Shown piece after piece: positions 8,851-17,227 of a stretch of 64,000 nucleotides of DNA. Origin of the DNA: JBGPLJ01 sp035644395 (GTDB lineage: Bacteria; Pseudomonadota; Gammaproteobacteria; Steroidobacterales; Steroidobacteraceae); NCBI GenBank assembly GCA_035644395.1, contig DASQOR010000084.1:5325-69324 (forward strand). Direction: 5' to 3'. A program made the translations under genes and the position numbers. Position 1 is the stretch's first letter. Each line of letters opens with the position of its first letter. The notes beneath the pieces were generated by a model. That model was not told the DNA's origin, made no database searches, and was given only the letters and a program-made list of their open reading frames with translations.

Positions 8851-10587
8851 ATGCTTGAATCTGCGGAGACCACGGAGTTGCTGCTGACGCACCAGCTTGT
8901 GCCAGCAGGTCCGATTCCCACGACGAACGACCCGGACGGATTTTATCCGTACGAAAGTTTCTGCGAGACCAGCAAGCGGCCAGTCCTGAAGAGCTACCGC
9001 ATGGTTTCCCTCGAAAACGACCAGGTTCGCGCGATGATTTGCCCGGATCTGGGAGGGCGCGTCTGTTCGATTTTTCTCAAGGACGCCGCGGTAGAAACGC
9101 TCTTTCTTCCGCGCGTCGTACGACCGGTACGAATCCTGCCCAGACAATCCTTTACCGGGGGCGGGATCGAGTTGAGCTTTCCCATCTCGCACAGCCCCGT
9201 CCAGAACGTTCCCGTGCAGCATGTGGTGACGTGCGATCGGGAAAGAATCTATGTCTCCTGCGGGGAGCGAGAGCTCAGGTTTGGAATGCACTGGACCGTC
9301 GAATATTCTCTTGGCGAGCACGATGCGTTCCTGACCCAGCGGACGGTCTTCTTCAATCCGGATCGTGATGCTCACCCGTGGATGTCATGGTCCAATGCGG
9401 GCGTCCCCGCCCGGCCTGACACCGAGTTCCATTTCCCCGGCGGCCCCGTCCTTGTTCATGGTCGTGATCTTCGGACCATCGACTGGAACGCAGAAGGCCC
9501 CCGGCGCCAGTCAGATGTGCGGAGGATGACCGGATTCTTCTGGAGGAAACCGGATTGTTCCGCATTTGGAGCCTTCACCCCAAGTTTGAGTGCGGGTCTC
9601 TATCATGTGGCCGACCTGTTGCACGTACCCGGGATCAAACTATGGACCGATGGCACAGGACGGGATGAAGCCTGGGTGACTCAATACACGCTGGACGGTG
9701 AGCAATGCCTGGAGATCCAGGCCGGTCCGCTGGTCGATCAGTCAGTGAAGAGTATCCTTCAGCCCGGGGAGCGGCGACACCACATCGAATTCTGGATTCC
9801 TTCCACTACGAGGCTCGACATTCGGGAAATTCCCCTTCCCGATCCGGCGCTAAGGGCCGTGGACAAGGTTCCCCTTTTTGATTGGGCGGCGAGCGACGAT
9901 GTGGGCTCCTGGCAGAGTCTCACTTCGGCATGGAAATCTGGCCTCATCGATCAAATCCCGAGGGCCCCCGGGGTGGACAGTAACCGCTGGGCCATCAGTG
10001 GCATGACCGACTTGGGCGACGCGCTTTCCTGGGCGGCTTCGGCTACACAGGGAAGCGAACGGGACCGGTGGTTGTTCCAACGCGGCGCCTGGCTCGCCGC
10101 TCGCGGCGAAACAGACTCCGCATTGGAAGCGCTGGCGCAGTCGCGCGACGATCGCGCGCGGGCGTTGGCAGGCCGCCTTTGGCTGGTACACGGGCGGGAC
10201 GGGCGTGCTGCGGCAGAATGCTTTCGAGGCATCGAGTCGGAGGCCATTGCGCTTCATCCCCAGGTCGTGATCGAGCGGGACAAAGCTCTCGCCGCGCTGG
10301 GGCCGGAAACCTTCGCGGAGCGCAGACGTTGGCTCGATGCCGTCTCGGCTCTTGAGGACGAATGGCTGGCCGAGCGGCGAGCGAGTCTCTTGATTGACAG
10401 CGGAGATTCGCAAGCGGCTCTCAACGTGCTTCGAAACACGCGCTTCCAATGGGTCCATCAGCGCTATGAACGGACTCGCCTGTGGAGACAGGCCGAAGCC
10501 AATCTTGGCCTGGCGGCCGTTGACTACCCTTCATGGCTGGGGGAAGACGACCTGGCGGAATTTGGCGCCTACCGTGAGCATCCTTAG
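8851..10587 (+). CDS. DUF5107-type protein with C-terminal helical repeats
   Basis: About 578 aa, cytoplasmic (no signal peptide). The N-terminal 300 residues match the DUF5107 pattern seen beside sugar catabolic genes: ICPDLGGRVCSIF, then GGGIELSFPISH and HPWMSWSNAGVP, a fold related to galactose mutarotase/large beta-sandwich domains. The C-terminal 250 residues are Ala-rich helical pairs resembling TPR repeats. I chose ATG 8851; a GTG at 8809 is in frame and has AGGGGA further upstream, so 14 extra residues are possible. It overlaps the convergent amidohydrolase gene by 4 bases. A role in sugar binding or epimerisation is plausible but not shown. Confidence 0.7.
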   Translation: MLESAETTELLLTHQLVPAGPIPTTNDPDGFYPYESFCETSKRPVLKSYRMVSLENDQVRAMICPDLGGRVCSIFLKDAAVETLFLPRVVRPVRILPRQSFTGGGIELSFPISHSPVQNVPVQHVVTCDRERIYVSCGERELRFGMHWTVEYSLGEHDAFLTQRTVFFNPDRDAHPWMSWSNAGVPARPDTEFHFPGGPVLVHGRDLRTIDWNAEGPRRQSDVRRMTGFFWRKPDCSAFGAFTPSLSAGLYHVADLLHVPGIKLWTDGTGRDEAWVTQYTLDGEQCLEIQAGPLVDQSVKSILQPGERRHHIEFWIPSTTRLDIREIPLPDPALRAVDKVPLFDWAASDDVGSWQSLTSAWKSGLIDQIPRAPGVDSNRWAISGMTDLGDALSWAASATQGSERDRWLFQRGAWLAARGETDSALEALAQSRDDRARALAGRLWLVHGRDGRAAAECFRGIESEAIALHPQVVIERDKALAALGPETFAERRRWLDAVSALEDEWLAERRASLLIDSGDSQAALNVLRNTRFQWVHQRYERTRLWRQAEANLGLAAVDYPSWLGEDDLAEFGAYREHP

Positions 10588-11642
10588 CGAGGCAAGAGTC
10601 GCAGTGCGTTTTCGCGATAGACACGCCTCAGCACGTCGTCCGGCAGGTAGAGGCCATAGATATTCCAGCGCCCCTGGCGCGACGAATGTGACGGGTATTC
10701 GAAGTACTCGTCCGCGGTCTCCAGAAACCGGAAGTGCAGACGATACATGCCGACGTCGGGAACCAGGTCCGTGCCAAACAGGATCCGGTCGCTGTGCTTC
10801 AGAAAGAATTCGCGCGCCGTGTAGGGCTGTCGCCCGAGTTCGGCTGAACGTGCCCCGATATCGACCAGAACATTGGGAAACTTCTCGAGCAATCCGCTGA
10901 CGTAGGAAAGCTCCTCCGCGCGTTCGGCGACATGGGCGGCAACGAAGGTCGTGCGGGGATGGCGTGCAAACACGCGGTCGCGCTGCCGCAGGAGTTCCTG
11001 CTTGCCGAAGTGCGCAGAGTGGAAACTCCACGCCGGGTGCGCCGCCAGCTCTTCAAAGCGCTCGTTACGCTCATCGACGGGCAGGAAAAACGCGTCCGGG
11101 TCTGCGATGTGAAACATCACGGGCACGCCCAGCTCGGCCGCTTTCTCGAACGTCGGCGCAAGCCGCTCGTCATCGACCCGCAACAAATCGCCGGCCGAGT
11201 CCTTGAGACTCGTGCCCAGATCCTTCCAGATTTTCAGACCGCAGGCGCCGTGCTCCACCATCTTCTCGAGCCGATCGGCGCAGCGGCTGAAGAAACCGGC
11301 CGCGTGCAGGTCGGTCCAGTCCATCCACGCGTAAGTGGCGAACCGCCCGGGAGCCGATGCGTGAAAGCGCTTGATGACCGCAAGAGCCTCATCGCCGACC
11401 TGCATGGTGATGTTGACGATGCGTTCGATCCCGCACGCATCCATCACCTTGAGGACTGCGGCCGGGTCCTGTGCGTCGAGGTGGTTGTGGTAGTCGATCG
11501 CCGGAAACTTCGCCCGCTTCAGGTCGTGCACGGGCGTGACCAGCATCGAACGCGGCTGAAAATCACTGAGACGCAGGTTGACCTCCACCTTCGCGGTCAC
11601 CATTGCGATGAACTTGTCCTTGTGACCTGGCGGCTCACTCAT
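10584..11642 (-). CDS. Amidohydrolase family (TIM-barrel, ACMSD/PDC-lactonase-like)
   Basis: Metal-dependent hydrolase or decarboxylase of the amidohydrolase_2 group, 352 aa, cytoplasmic. Seen: the metal-binding HxH in IDYHNHLDAQ near residue 50, a central His in VMFHIADPD, a further His in FVAAHVAERAEE, and the C-terminal Asp in ILFGTDLVPD, in the expected order. The start overlaps the end of the upstream 50-aa membrane protein by 8 bases, so symporter, small protein and this enzyme are translationally coupled and probably act on the imported solute. Family firm; reaction unknown. Confidence 0.85.
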   Translation of the reverse strand: MSEPPGHKDKFIAMVTAKVEVNLRLSDFQPRSMLVTPVHDLKRAKFPAIDYHNHLDAQDPAAVLKVMDACGIERIVNITMQVGDEALAVIKRFHASAPGRFATYAWMDWTDLHAAGFFSRCADRLEKMVEHGACGLKIWKDLGTSLKDSAGDLLRVDDERLAPTFEKAAELGVPVMFHIADPDAFFLPVDERNERFEELAAHPAWSFHSAHFGKQELLRQRDRVFARHPRTTFVAAHVAERAEELSYVSGLLEKFPNVLVDIGARSAELGRQPYTAREFFLKHSDRILFGTDLVPDVGMYRLHFRFLETADEYFEYPSHSSRQGRWNIYGLYLPDDVLRRVYRENALRLLPR

Positions 11643-11787
11643 GACGCTGCCTTCTCTGCTCCGCCAGTCCGCTGAACATTGAGCGCAGGTCCTTGTAGCC
11701 CTTCACCATGACGATCCCGGTGATCGCCGCGAACGAAACTCCGGCGATCGCCAGCCAGGCGGTCCAGAAGATCAGCCAGTAGTTCAT
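11635..11787 (-). CDS. Small single-pass membrane protein coupled to the sodium:solute symporter
   Basis: A 50-codon ORF below the usual size cut-off. It starts MNYWLIFWTAWLAIAGVSF, giving one hydrophobic helix over residues 3-27, followed by a positively charged tail (KGYKDLRSMF and a run of R/Q). Its ATG overlaps the symporter stop by 4 bases (ATGA) and its end overlaps the amidohydrolase start by 8 bases, so both junctions fit tight translational coupling. Some SSS-family transporters have such small accessory subunits; that role is inferred from position and topology only. Confidence 0.75.
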   Translation of the reverse strand: MNYWLIFWTAWLAIAGVSFAAITGIVMVKGYKDLRSMFSGLAEQRRQRHE

Positions 11788-13283
11788 GCTGCCTCCTTCA
11801 ATGTGGATGGCGGAGCGTGCTTGCCCATCAGGGAACCGAGCACGAGTCCGAGGGCGGCCAGACCAAATGCGCAGAAGCCGGTGATGTTCTCACTCCAGTG
11901 CAGGAAGAAAAAAGGAATGATCGCCCCGGCCGCGCCCATCAGCATGGCCAGATAGCCGCCCGTCGTGTTCGCGCGTTTCCAGTACAGGCCACCGATCACG
12001 CAGATAAACGTGCCCGCCAGATAGATCGTGCCAGTGACGTTCAGGTAGAGATAAACGGCGCCCGGCGGCGTGTAATACAAACCCCAGAACATCAGGAACA
12101 AGCCGACGAACAGGTTGGCGAGACGGTTGACGAAGATCTGGCTGCGCGAACCGAGAGGCGGCTTACCCATCTGTTCGCGGACGGGCAGGATGATGTCCTG
12201 GGAAATGACAGCGCTCCAGCCGAGGAGGTACGAACTGTTGACCGACATCGTCGCGGCCAGCATGCCCGCAACCACAATTCCTTTGACGCCCGGGCCGAGG
12301 ATGTTCGCCAGCATGGCCGGCATCGCGTCGATCGGGGCCAGCGTCTGCCCATCGACGACCGGCAGAGGCACTCCATTGCTGACCGCGCCCACGCCGAATA
12401 GCGTCAGGGCAGCCGCGCCCCAAAGCATGGGCAGCATTCCTCGACCGAGATAGATGAACCCGGTCCAGGTCATCACCCGCTTTGAAATCTCGGGACTCCT
12501 GGTCGAGAACACGCGCATGGCGGTGGTCTGCCAGCAGGTGTGGATTGAAAACCAGAGCAGGACCTGCCAGATCAGAAAGGTGATGCCGAATTTCGGGTTC
12601 TCGATGGGATCAAAGCCGGCGCTTCCCATGGTGCTCGAAACCTTGGCGACGATATTGTCCCAACCGGCGTGGTAGACAGCGTAAATCGACACCAGAATCG
12701 TGGCCACCGACAGCAGCACATACTGAATGAAGTCGGTGATGACCACGGCCACCATTCCGCCAACGACCGTGTAGACAAGTTCGAGCAGCAGGATGCCCGA
12801 CATGACCGCAACGAGGTACCGGCTGTCGATGCCGCTCACAATGGTCAGGAATTCGCCTTCGATCTTCAGGAACACGCCCATGTTGAGGATGCCCCCGGTC
12901 GCAACCAGAATCCCGGCAAGAAGGCGTAGTCCGCGGCTGTATTTGCGCTCGAAGTACTCCGGCACGGTCATCAGTTTCAGAGAACGAAAACGAGCGACTA
13001 CCAGACCCGTTCGCCCGACGACGATCATGACGATTCCGGAAATCAGCGCCGCGGCAAAGGCGGCGAAACCATACTTGTAGCCGAGTTCGCCGTTGTACAT
13101 GAACGTGATCGTGCCGATCTCGGTGGCCGCGAGCGTCGCAATGCCGGCGTACGTTCCCAGTTCCCGTCCGGCGACGAGGTAGTGCGAGACGTTGCCGATG
13201 TATTTCTTGCCGAGGAGTCCGACCGCAACGGACGCAATGAGATAGGCAACGACAATGAACCAGTCAATGGCGGCGAAATGCAT
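11784..13283 (-). CDS. Sodium:solute symporter (SSS family)
   Basis: Polytopic inner-membrane Na+ symporter of about 499 aa with 13-14 hydrophobic segments. The family motif region reads VAGRELGTYAGIATLAATEIGTITF near residue 45-65, and a conserved loop is GYKYGF. SSS proteins import sugars, organic acids or amino acids. I place the start at ATG 13283 (MHFAAIDWF); the longer reading from a GTG at 13298 would run over a palindrome that looks like an operator. It is first in an operon with the 50-aa membrane protein and amidohydrolase, divergent from the PfkB operon. Substrate is unknown; the neighbourhood suggests a sugar or sugar derivative. Confidence 0.9.
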   Translation of the reverse strand: MHFAAIDWFIVVAYLIASVAVGLLGKKYIGNVSHYLVAGRELGTYAGIATLAATEIGTITFMYNGELGYKYGFAAFAAALISGIVMIVVGRTGLVVARFRSLKLMTVPEYFERKYSRGLRLLAGILVATGGILNMGVFLKIEGEFLTIVSGIDSRYLVAVMSGILLLELVYTVVGGMVAVVITDFIQYVLLSVATILVSIYAVYHAGWDNIVAKVSSTMGSAGFDPIENPKFGITFLIWQVLLWFSIHTCWQTTAMRVFSTRSPEISKRVMTWTGFIYLGRGMLPMLWGAAALTLFGVGAVSNGVPLPVVDGQTLAPIDAMPAMLANILGPGVKGIVVAGMLAATMSVNSSYLLGWSAVISQDIILPVREQMGKPPLGSRSQIFVNRLANLFVGLFLMFWGLYYTPPGAVYLYLNVTGTIYLAGTFICVIGGLYWKRANTTGGYLAMLMGAAGAIIPFFFLHWSENITGFCAFGLAALGLVLGSLMGKHAPPSTLKEAA

Positions 13284-13294
13284 ACCGTTATCGT

Positions 13295-13310
13295 ACACCT
13301 CGTACGGTGT
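13295..13310. promoter_or_regulatory. Palindrome between divergent transporter and kinase operons
   Basis: ACACC (13295-13299) and GGTGT (13306-13310) form an inverted repeat around TCGTAC, in the 65-base gap between the symporter start (13283) and kinase start (13349). The position suits one repressor controlling both operons. No regulator gene lies next to it. Confidence 0.4.
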
Positions 13311-13348
13311 TACCCTTCGCTCAGGAAGCCACTGCGCCAGTTGCTGAA

Positions 13349-14272
13349 ATGCAGTTCGATGTAGCCGTAATCGCCGATCTGTGCGTCGACATCCTGATCA
13401 AAGGAGACGTCGTACCGGTTTGGGGCCAGGCGGAGGTGTTCGTCGAGGACTACTGCCTGGAGCTCGGCGGATCGGCCGGGATCTTCGCTTCGCAATTCGC
13501 GCGGCTCGGCGGAAAGGTCGGTCTATACGGCAAGGTGGGGAACGATCTGTTCGGGCATTATCTGCGGGACCGCATCACGGGCCTCGGGATTGCAGCGGAT
13601 CACGTGTTCACGTCGGAGCGGTTCAGGACACCGGTCGGGCTCGGCCTGATCATGAAAGCGGACCGGGCAATGCTCACCTACCGGGGATGTCTGCAGGAGC
13701 TCAGCTTCGAAGCGGTCGAAGCGTCGGGATTGCTCGCGCAGGCCCCACATCTTCACATTGCGGGTTACTTCCTGCTCGAGGCCTTGCGCCCGCACTGGCC
13801 CGAGTTGCTGCCGAGGCTCAGGCAGCAGGGCATGACGGTGTCACTCGATACCAACTGGTCTCCCGCCGGGGACTGGGACGCCGTGCGGGAGATCCTCGGC
13901 TACGTGGACGTGTTCGCGCCCAATGAAGAGGAGGCTTTGCACATCTCCGGGACGGACAACGTCGAGGACGCTCTGCAATGGCTGAGCCGGCTCGTGAAGT
14001 TGACGGTGATCAAGCGGGGAGCGCGCGGCGCCGTGGCTTCTGACAGAGAGTCGGGCAATCGAGTCGATCTCCCGGCCGAATCGCTCGATGAGCGGAGCAT
14101 CGCGGACACGACGGGCGCCGGCGACAACTTCGATGCCGGGTTCCTCTACGCGTGGTTGAAAGGCGCCCCGCTCGCCCATTGCGTCAGGCTTGGCGTGCGC
14201 TGCGGTACGGCAAGCCTCACACGCATGGGCGGCATCGAAGGACAGCTCGTTGGCAACGCGGAGTGCAACTGA
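13349..14272 (+). CDS. PfkB-family carbohydrate kinase
   Basis: Ribokinase-fold sugar kinase, about 307 aa, cytoplasmic. The N-terminal PfkB signature is GGSAGIFASQFARLGGKVG, and the C-terminal signature DTTGAGDNFDAGF holds the anion hole and catalytic Asp. I chose ATG 13349 (MQFDVAVIADL), which begins directly at the conserved first strand; a GTG at 13307 in frame would overlap the operator-like palindrome. It is the first of three co-directional genes (kinase, Gfo/Idh/MocA oxidoreductase, sugar-phosphate isomerase), with only one base before the next ATG. It probably phosphorylates the imported sugar or an intermediate. Confidence 0.9.
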   Translation: MQFDVAVIADLCVDILIKGDVVPVWGQAEVFVEDYCLELGGSAGIFASQFARLGGKVGLYGKVGNDLFGHYLRDRITGLGIAADHVFTSERFRTPVGLGLIMKADRAMLTYRGCLQELSFEAVEASGLLAQAPHLHIAGYFLLEALRPHWPELLPRLRQQGMTVSLDTNWSPAGDWDAVREILGYVDVFAPNEEEALHISGTDNVEDALQWLSRLVKLTVIKRGARGAVASDRESGNRVDLPAESLDERSIADTTGAGDNFDAGFLYAWLKGAPLAHCVRLGVRCGTASLTRMGGIEGQLVGNAECN

Positions 14273-14273
14273 A

Positions 14274-15362
14274 ATGGCGAAGCGCGACACCGTTGGAGTC
14301 GGCCTGGTTGGCTCCCAGTTCATCAGCACGATCCACGCGGAAGCTTTGCGGATGGTGCCGCAGGCCGAGGTGCTGGCCGTGATGTCGCCCACGGAAGGCC
14401 ACGCGCGCGACTTCGCATCGAAATACGGCATCGCACACCCCTTCAAGGACCTGGATGCGATGCTCGCGCTGGACGAAATCGACATGGTGGTCGTCGGCGC
14501 ACCGAATTTCGCCCACTGCGAGATAGCGGTCAAGGCCGCAAGGGCCGGCAAGCACGTCGTCGTCGAAAAGCCGCTGTGCCTGAATCTCACGGAGGCGGAT
14601 CGCATGATTGCGGCATGCGCCGAGGCTCGCGTGAAGCTGATGTACGCAGAGGAGCTTTGCTTCACACCCAAGTACGTGAGGCTGAAGCAATTGCTCGATG
14701 ACGGTGTACTCGGCGATCCCGTGCTGCTCAAGCAGTCCGAGAAGCACGATGGCCCGCATGCCGCGCATTTCTGGGACGTCGAGCGCTCGGGCGGCGGCGT
14801 CACGATGGACATGGGCTGTCACGCGATCCAGTTCTTTCGCTGGCTGAATCCCAATCAGCCGGTAAAAAGCGTGTATGCGCAGATGAACACCAGCGTCCAC
14901 ACCGCCAGGACACGCGGCGAGGACAACGCGATCATCATCCTCGAGTTCGCGAACGGCGTTGTCGCCCTCGCCGAGGAAAGCTGGACCAAGCCCGGCGGAA
15001 TGGACGACCGTGCCGAGATCCACGGTTCGAAGGGCGTGGCCTACGCGGACTTGCTCCACGGCAATTCCATCCCGACGTACAGCACGACAGGGGTGGGCTA
15101 CGCGGTGGAGAAAGCCGGCAGCACCATCGGGTGGAGTTTCGTGATGTACGAGGAGATCTGGAACTACGGCTTTCCGCAGGAGTTCCAGCACTTCGTCGAT
15201 TGCGTCCTGCACGACCGCCAGCCGCTGGTGACCGGAGCAGACGGCAAGGCGGTCCTCGAGATCCTGTTCGCGGCGTATGAATCCGCGGGCGCGGGCCGCA
15301 AGATCATGCTGCCCTCCTCGACCCGGGCGGACATCCCCTTTGATCTTTGGAAAAAGCGCTAG
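14274..15362 (+). CDS. Gfo/Idh/MocA-family oxidoreductase
   Basis: NAD(P)-dependent sugar or cyclitol dehydrogenase-like protein of about 362 aa. Rossmann motif GVGLVGSQFI at the N-terminus and the diagnostic EKPLCLN segment (EKP) near residue 100 are present; the C-terminal sheet domain follows. The start is ATG 14274 (MAKRDTVGVG), one base after the kinase stop with GGAG about 11 bases upstream; an upstream in-frame extension overlaps the kinase and is not needed. Its partners suggest sugar or amino-sugar catabolism, but the substrate cannot be read from sequence. Confidence 0.9.
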   Translation: MAKRDTVGVGLVGSQFISTIHAEALRMVPQAEVLAVMSPTEGHARDFASKYGIAHPFKDLDAMLALDEIDMVVVGAPNFAHCEIAVKAARAGKHVVVEKPLCLNLTEADRMIAACAEARVKLMYAEELCFTPKYVRLKQLLDDGVLGDPVLLKQSEKHDGPHAAHFWDVERSGGGVTMDMGCHAIQFFRWLNPNQPVKSVYAQMNTSVHTARTRGEDNAIIILEFANGVVALAEESWTKPGGMDDRAEIHGSKGVAYADLLHGNSIPTYSTTGVGYAVEKAGSTIGWSFVMYEEIWNYGFPQEFQHFVDCVLHDRQPLVTGADGKAVLEILFAAYESAGAGRKIMLPSSTRADIPFDLWKKR

Positions 15363-15387
15363 CCACCGCGGGCTCACGAACGCTCGC

Positions 15388-16101
15388 ATGGCCAAAGTCC
15401 ATCATTGCCGTGATTATCAGGAGATGAGCCGGGAAGCCGCTGCACGTGTCATCGCGGCGACGGCGGCGAAGAGTGATTCGTTGCTCTGTGCTCCGACCGG
15501 CAACTCACCGGCAGGGCTCTATCAGGAGCTGATTCGGGAAACCGGGAGGAAGCCGGATCTCTTCGGGAGCCTCAGGATCGTCAAGCTCGACGAGTGGCTG
15601 GGTGTGCCGGCGAGCGATGCCGCAAGTTGCGAGCATTTCCTCAGGAGCCGGCTTCTCGAGCCACTTGCGATCACGGCGCAACGGTATATTTCCTTCGATT
15701 CGGAAACGGGGGACCCGTCGAAGGAATGCGCCAGGATAAGCGCGGAGCTCAAGCGCCAGGGCCCGATCGATCTCTGCATTCTCGGCCTCGGAAAGAACGG
15801 CCACATCGGCTTGATCGAGCCCGGCCGCGCCCTCAAGACCCATTGCCACGTCGCGCAGCTGTCCGAGGAAACGCTGCGGCACGCGATGATGAGTTCCCGC
15901 GAGCCCAAGCCGGCATACGGAATGACGCTCGGCATCGGCGATATCCTGCGGGCCCGGAAGATTGTGCTGCTGGTCACCGGCCAGGGGAAAGAGCGCGTCA
16001 TCGCGAATTTTCTCGAGGCCACCGTGACCACGGACCTGCCCGCCACCTTCTTGTGGCTGCATCCCGACGTCGAAGTCTTCCTGGATGACAGCAGCGGCTA
16101 G
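15388..16101 (+). CDS. Amino-sugar-6-phosphate isomerase/deaminase (AgaI/NagB family)
   Basis: A 237-aa member of the glucosamine-6-phosphate isomerase/6-phosphogluconolactonase fold. Seen: substrate loop CAPTGNSPAGLY, KLDEW motif, catalytic region LGLGKNGHIGLIEPG, LLLVTGQGKE-type segment and PATFLWLHPD near the C-terminus. From memory, these match AgaI (galactosamine-6-phosphate isomerase) more closely than NagB, whose motif is GxxGHIAFNEP. Known reaction for the group: amino-hexose-6-P to keto-hexose-6-P plus ammonia. Start ATG 15388 (MAKVHHCRDY). It lies 25 bases behind the oxidoreductase and supports an amino-sugar theme for the operon. Confidence 0.8.
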   Translation: MAKVHHCRDYQEMSREAAARVIAATAAKSDSLLCAPTGNSPAGLYQELIRETGRKPDLFGSLRIVKLDEWLGVPASDAASCEHFLRSRLLEPLAITAQRYISFDSETGDPSKECARISAELKRQGPIDLCILGLGKNGHIGLIEPGRALKTHCHVAQLSEETLRHAMMSSREPKPAYGMTLGIGDILRARKIVLLVTGQGKERVIANFLEATVTTDLPATFLWLHPDVEVFLDDSSG

Positions 16102-17198
16102 CGTTTGCCCAGCGCCTCGACTAGCGACGGCGCCGCGGCGCGATTGAAGGAGCGGAAGTCCTCACCGACCAGCGCCGCGATGGTCGCGGCGATTTGCGAT
16201 TGGGTTACCGCCGGTACGTTGCGCCGCTCGCCGAGCGGTGGTGTGTCCGGGCCGATCACGGCGATCCAGATATTCTCCGAGCCCTTCTGTTCGACCCCGT
16301 GGTCCTTCCACTCGACGGGCCCGCTGCCCCGGCCGTGATCCGTCGAAATAATCAGCGTCGTCTTGTCCTTGTAGCCTGGAGTCGACTGGATCTGCCGCCA
16401 GAGATCGGCCATGTACGCATCGAACGAGTGCGCGGTTTCGAGAAAGTTGTCGTAACGGCTCATGTGCTGCCAGGTATCCGTATCCCCGTAACCGATGAAC
16501 ATGACGCGCGGCTTGTGGGTACGAAGATGGTCGCGCACGGCGACGTGCAGGAATGAGTCGAAGGGATCGGAGCCTTCGAGACGGGTCGTCGTCTGGTAAA
16601 GCTCGGTCAGCAATTCGCCCCGCGGGCTCTTGTCGCTTGCATCGACGAGGGTTTCGCCTGCGCGGATGGGGAGGCCACTGCGCTTGCCATTGAAGATGTC
16701 GGCGAACGTCGCCCAGGTGCCGAAAATCTCGACCTTCCCCGTGAAGCCCGGCCGCGTATTGAGCCACTCGAACACCGTGACGTTGGGATTCGGCCCGAAT
16801 TCATTCGAATCGACGCGGGGATCGGCGACGCCGGTCGACATCTCGTTGTAGCCGGGATAGGAGAACCACATCGTGTTCGCAACCTGCGCGACGCTGCCCG
16901 CCTGCTGGTTGCCGAACAGCTGCCCCTGGGTCGCAACGGTCCCCCACAGGAAAGGAAACAGGAGCTTGCGCCGCACGGCCGGATCGTCGCTCCAGTACTT
17001 GCGCTTGAGTTCATCGACCGGAGTCCAGCTGCCGCCGGCGTCGGTGAGGAGCGTCGGATCGACGCCGGTAAACACCTCTTGCCAGCGCACGCCGTCGGCG
17101 ATCACGAGGATCACGTTCTGCGTCTTGCCGGCCCAGGCGGCCGATGCGACAGACAAGCCAACGGCTGCCAGGAAGAACAATTTCACGAATCGGGACAT
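16098..17198 (-). CDS. Exported alkaline phosphatase/phosphodiesterase-superfamily protein
   Basis: About 366 aa with a signal peptide (MSRFVKLFFLAAVGLSVASA, cleavage near AWA-GKT). The mature start, NVILVIADGVRWQEVF, matches the metal-binding N-terminal Asp region of the alkaline phosphatase superfamily, and IISTDHGRGSGPVEWKDHG near the C-terminus supplies the D-H and H metal ligands. Such periplasmic proteins hydrolyse phosphate or sulfate esters. Start ATG 17198 is preceded by GGAG at good spacing; nine further upstream residues in frame are unlikely. It converges with the AgaI-like gene (4-base overlap). Specific substrate unknown. Confidence 0.8.
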   Translation of the reverse strand: MSRFVKLFFLAAVGLSVASAAWAGKTQNVILVIADGVRWQEVFTGVDPTLLTDAGGSWTPVDELKRKYWSDDPAVRRKLLFPFLWGTVATQGQLFGNQQAGSVAQVANTMWFSYPGYNEMSTGVADPRVDSNEFGPNPNVTVFEWLNTRPGFTGKVEIFGTWATFADIFNGKRSGLPIRAGETLVDASDKSPRGELLTELYQTTTRLEGSDPFDSFLHVAVRDHLRTHKPRVMFIGYGDTDTWQHMSRYDNFLETAHSFDAYMADLWRQIQSTPGYKDKTTLIISTDHGRGSGPVEWKDHGVEQKGSENIWIAVIGPDTPPLGERRNVPAVTQSQIAATIAALVGEDFRSFNRAAAPSLVEALGKR

Positions 17199-17227
17199 GA
17201 GGGACTCCAATTCAGGCCACTGCATTG

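Noticed and set aside
13299..13348. Starts at 13298 (minus) and 13307 (plus) for the symporter and kinase
   Set aside because: They leave only 8 bases between divergent genes and run over a palindrome; internal ATGs at 13283 and 13349 begin at the conserved domains.
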